Source: CAYJIX01 sp964370375 (GTDB taxonomy: Bacteria > Desulfobacterota > Desulfovibrionia > Desulfovibrionales > Desulfovibrionaceae). From it: a stretch of DNA of 64,000 bases. The notes below the pieces were generated by a model that worked only from the letters and a program-made list of their open reading frames with translations, was not told the DNA's origin and ran no database searches. Both the position numbers and the translations under genes were made by a program. The DNA lies in contig CAYJIX010000004.1 in the NCBI GenBank assembly GCA_964370375.1, forward strand, positions 10,405 to 74,404. The letters run 5' to 3'. This document shows positions 61,224 to 64,000 of this stretch, one piece after another; the first letter of the stretch is position 1; the number at the start of each line of letters is the position of its first letter.

Positions 61224-64000
61224 ATGGCCTCCAATTCCCGTCAATCATCCAAAAAAGCAACCCCTGCTGCAAATCCGTCAGCAGCAGGGAATAAGCTTGC
61301 CCGAGAATTGTTTGGATTGTTCCTGCTTTTTTGGGGGCTATTGCTTTTGCTCAGCCTTGTAACGCACAATGCTACAGACCCCAGCCTAAACCATGTGGTT
61401 AGCGGATCAGGTGCTGTGAAAAACGGGGCAGGGGTTTTTGGTGCCTATGTCAGCGGGCTTTTGGTGGATGTGTTTGGCCTTGCCGCCTATGTGTGGCCCG
61501 GCGTTTTTTTGGCTTGGGGAGCAGGCCTAGTCTCCACATGGTTTTCTATGCCGTGGTGGCGCTGGTTTGGTTTTGTGCTTTTGGGGGGCTGCCTTGTAAG
61601 TTTAGGGGCTGCTTGGGATTTAGGCATAGGGGATGTGCGCGGCGGCGGTATCCTTGGTATGACGTTTTTTCGCCATAGCGTTGCAATTCTAGGTGATACC
61701 GGATCGTTGTTGTTATGGTTTTTTCTGTTTTTTCTTTCCCTTGAATTGGCCTTTGGCGTGCCGTGGATGAACATTTTGACGCGATTTTTTGCCTTTATTC
61801 GGCAAAAAGTTGCCGAACATCGCCTTGTGCAAGACGCCTTCCCCAACATGCTGAACAAAATACGCCAATCAAAGCTTTCGTTGCCGGGGGCAAGCCGTTC
61901 AACGGCTTCAGAAACCACGGTGGACGTGATTCCGCTTTTTGAAATTCATGACGAAACAGCGGACAATGATTTTGCCACCGCCGATGAGGACGAGCCGCGC
62001 TTTTTATTTGACGACGCTATTTTTGACATGCCTGCCGAAGCAGTAAGGCAGTCTGAATCGCCTTTGCCTTCGGCCAAAGAAAGGGACGCGCAAGAAGGTG
62101 TTACAGACTTGGGTGCGTCTGCCATGCCGCAACAACGTGCTGAAAATGTGACCGCCAAAAGCGAGCAAGAAAGCGCAAATTCCATGGGCCGGCTTTCCAT
62201 GGACGTTTCTGACACGAACAATAATGTAGAGCAAGAACAAAAGCGCGCAGGCGGCTTTGGCGTGTTGGCCCAGATGGTTTCAGCCTTTAATAGAAAAAAA
62301 GACGACGCAGAAGCTGCGCCTTATGCAGAAGCAGGATTGCAAACAGACGCAAAGCCTCAAGCAGAACATCAGGCTCATTCCAACGCCGCTACCGGTGCCG
62401 TTTCTGCTCCTGAAATAGCTCAAAACGTCGCTCCCCCAAAAGCTTCTGAAATCGCTAACAGTGCAGATGCAACAGGCGATGCGTACGTTGCGCCACCTCA
62501 CCATGACATGAGCAAAGTCGTCTTTGACGATCCTATAGAAGCTCAAACTCCCACTAAAAAAGCAGCTGTTCAGCCAAAAAAAACCTATAAGCTGCCGCCG
62601 TTATCGTTATTGCAAGCGCCACAGCAAAGCGATTCGTTGCCGTCACGGGCTTCCATGGAAGAAAAGGGCCTAAAGCTTATGGCTTGCCTTGATGATTTTA
62701 ATATCCGCGGTGAGCTTGTTCGGGTAACGCCAGGGCCTGTTGTCACCATGTTTGAGGTGCGACCTGCACCAGGCGTTAAGGTGGCGCGCATTGCCAACTT
62801 GAGCCAAGACATGGCCCTTAGCCTAAAAGCAGAAGGGGTTAGGATTCAAGCACCCATCCCGGGCTCGGATACTGTGGGCATAGAAGTTCCCAATGAAGAG
62901 CGCGCCACAGTCAATTTTAGGCATATTTTAGAATCGGCGGTGTTTAGTGACTCGCCTGCGCTTTTGACCATGGCCCTTGGCAAGGATATCAGCGGACAGC
63001 CTGAAGTAGCCGACCTTGTGCGCATGCCTCACGCTTTGGTAGCAGGGGCCACAGGAGCCGGAAAAAGCGTGTGCTTAAACTCGCTCCTTGTAAGTATTTT
63101 GTATAAAGCGACACCGGATGAAGTCAAACTGCTACTCATTGACCCCAAAAAAATCGAACTGGCTGTGTACGCAGATTTGCCGCATTTGGTGCACCCTGTT
63201 GTAACAGAAACGCCCCTTGCCAAAACCGCTTTGGATTGGGCTGTGAACGAGATGACCGAACGCTACAACCTTATGGGTTTGCTCAAAGTTCGAAATATCT
63301 TAGGCTATAATGAAAAACTGCGCGCCATGGGCGAAAACCGCCCCGAAGGCATGGAAGATTTGGAGCCCTTGCCCTATTTAGTCATTATTATTGATGAACT
63401 TGCTGACCTTATGATGACAGGCGGCAAAGAGGTTGAAGCCTCTATTGTGCGCTTGGCCCAACTTGCCAGAGCCTGCGGCATCCACCTTATCATCGCTACG
63501 CAGCGTCCCAGTGTGGATGTGGTCACAGGATTGATCAAGGCCAATTTCCCGTGCCGTATTGCCTTTCAGGTGGCGAACAAATACGATTCTCGAACCATTT
63601 TAGACAGCGTTGGGGCAGAACTTCTGCTTGGGCGCGGTGATATGCTGTTTAAACCCAGCGGCGGCAAGCTCAAACGCTTGCACGGGCCGTTTGTTTCTGA
63701 CGATGATGTCATTGCCGTGGTGGAGTATTGGAAAAGCCAATCAGCTCCAAACTATGCCATTGATTTTTCCGAATGGGGCACAGAGGCCGACATGGGCAAA
63801 CAGTTTACGGTGGACGCTTCAGCCTCTGATGAGGAAGCGTTATACGCCGAAATCGTAAACTTTGTTACGGTGCCAGGGCAAAAAATATCCATTTCAAAGT
63901 TGCAACGCAATTTCCGCATTGGCTATAACAAGGCGGCACGATTCATGGAACGCCTTGAAGAAGACGGCGTGCTGGAACCTGCCGGTGTTGCTAATAGGGC
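61224..64000 (+). CDS. ftsK: DNA translocase FtsK/SpoIIIE (3' end beyond window)
   Basis: Open from ATG 61224 to the window edge, about 925 codons seen. Four or so membrane helices lie at about 30-190, then a low-complexity acidic linker (about 220-450), then the motor: Walker A GATGAGKSV with Lys614, a Walker B region LVIIIDELADLMM, and IIATQRPSVDVVTG. A gamma winged-helix domain that reads KOPS-like sites begins near residue 870 (ALYAEIVNFVTVPGQ...). It moves chromosome termini during division. The last residues of the gamma domain are cut off. Only a weak ribosome site precedes the ATG. Confidence 0.95.
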   Translation, partial: MASNSRQSSKKATPAANPSAAGNKLARELFGLFLLFWGLLLLLSLVTHNATDPSLNHVVSGSGAVKNGAGVFGAYVSGLLVDVFGLAAYVWPGVFLAWGAGLVSTWFSMPWWRWFGFVLLGGCLVSLGAAWDLGIGDVRGGGILGMTFFRHSVAILGDTGSLLLWFFLFFLSLELAFGVPWMNILTRFFAFIRQKVAEHRLVQDAFPNMLNKIRQSKLSLPGASRSTASETTVDVIPLFEIHDETADNDFATADEDEPRFLFDDAIFDMPAEAVRQSESPLPSAKERDAQEGVTDLGASAMPQQRAENVTAKSEQESANSMGRLSMDVSDTNNNVEQEQKRAGGFGVLAQMVSAFNRKKDDAEAAPYAEAGLQTDAKPQAEHQAHSNAATGAVSAPEIAQNVAPPKASEIANSADATGDAYVAPPHHDMSKVVFDDPIEAQTPTKKAAVQPKKTYKLPPLSLLQAPQQSDSLPSRASMEEKGLKLMACLDDFNIRGELVRVTPGPVVTMFEVRPAPGVKVARIANLSQDMALSLKAEGVRIQAPIPGSDTVGIEVPNEERATVNFRHILESAVFSDSPALLTMALGKDISGQPEVADLVRMPHALVAGATGAGKSVCLNSLLVSILYKATPDEVKLLLIDPKKIELAVYADLPHLVHPVVTETPLAKTALDWAVNEMTERYNLMGLLKVRNILGYNEKLRAMGENRPEGMEDLEPLPYLVIIIDELADLMMTGGKEVEASIVRLAQLARACGIHLIIATQRPSVDVVTGLIKANFPCRIAFQVANKYDSRTILDSVGAELLLGRGDMLFKPSGGKLKRLHGPFVSDDDVIAVVEYWKSQSAPNYAIDFSEWGTEADMGKQFTVDASASDEEALYAEIVNFVTVPGQKISISKLQRNFRIGYNKAARFMERLEEDGVLEPAGVANR

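Overview
The window reads as chromosome from a Gram-negative, Desulfovibrio-like member of the Desulfobacterota (former Deltaproteobacteria). Seen directly: lipid A and heptose genes (lpxK, an hldE/rfaE2-type cytidylyltransferase), an outer-membrane TonB-dependent receptor, a lipobox lipoprotein, and an F1 cluster with split b/b' subunits, a bactofilin just upstream and no atpB/atpE nearby. The taxon is an inference from gene content and order. I found no tRNA, rRNA, CRISPR array or complete IS. There is one scaffold gap of 100 N (57456-57555).

Layout. 340-1174: a short TrmO-family tRNA methyltransferase and a DsrE-family protein. 1258-5506 (minus): a TetR regulator, LplT and a fused acyltransferase/acyl-ACP synthetase (Aas), i.e. 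lysophospholipid import and re-acylation, behind a promoter with palindromic operators. 5724-6137: a small lipoprotein. 6446-10638: two tandem paralogous cytosolic hybrid histidine kinases sharing a CX10CX2C motif. 10843-12294 (minus): catalase with a PerR/Fur-type palindrome. 12753-26064 (plus): the most striking block, a TonB-dependent receptor, YejABEF-type peptide ABC importer, DUF3450 protein, TtpC-like long ExbB, ExbB2, ExbD2, TonB2 and TPR protein. Together these could move one ligand from outside the cell to the cytoplasm with a dedicated energiser. A Fur-box-like site precedes the block and a foldback repeat sits inside it. 26230-28152 (minus): a membrane hybrid kinase.

28553-36619 (minus): rodA, bactofilin and atpF'-F-H-A-G-D-C, with a promoter ahead of atpF' and a strong terminator after atpC. 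36825-39893 (minus): tyrS, an M50-type membrane protease and trpS. 40087-40422: a structured repeat island. 40456-41397 (minus): a radical SAM protein. 41827-46792 (plus): mreB, mreC, mreD, mrdA and the heptose-1-phosphate cytidylyltransferase gene, a cell-shape/envelope cluster. 47021-56115 (minus): MATE transporter, rnr and lpxK (overlapping), a large protein with two degenerate GGDEF regions plus TPRs, and an orphan TctC-type binding protein. 56116-57685 is gene-poor, with a small HTH protein and the N gap. 57686-64000: engB, aspA, efp and a nearly complete ftsK cut by the window edge.

A dispersed repeat family (CTGTTCAAAAA ends, AACAGnCTGTTAA motifs) occurs at 22920-23130, 40087-40422, 52165-52312 and at the edge of the N gap. 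It is the main unexplained sequence structure here, next to the TonB2/Yej import locus.
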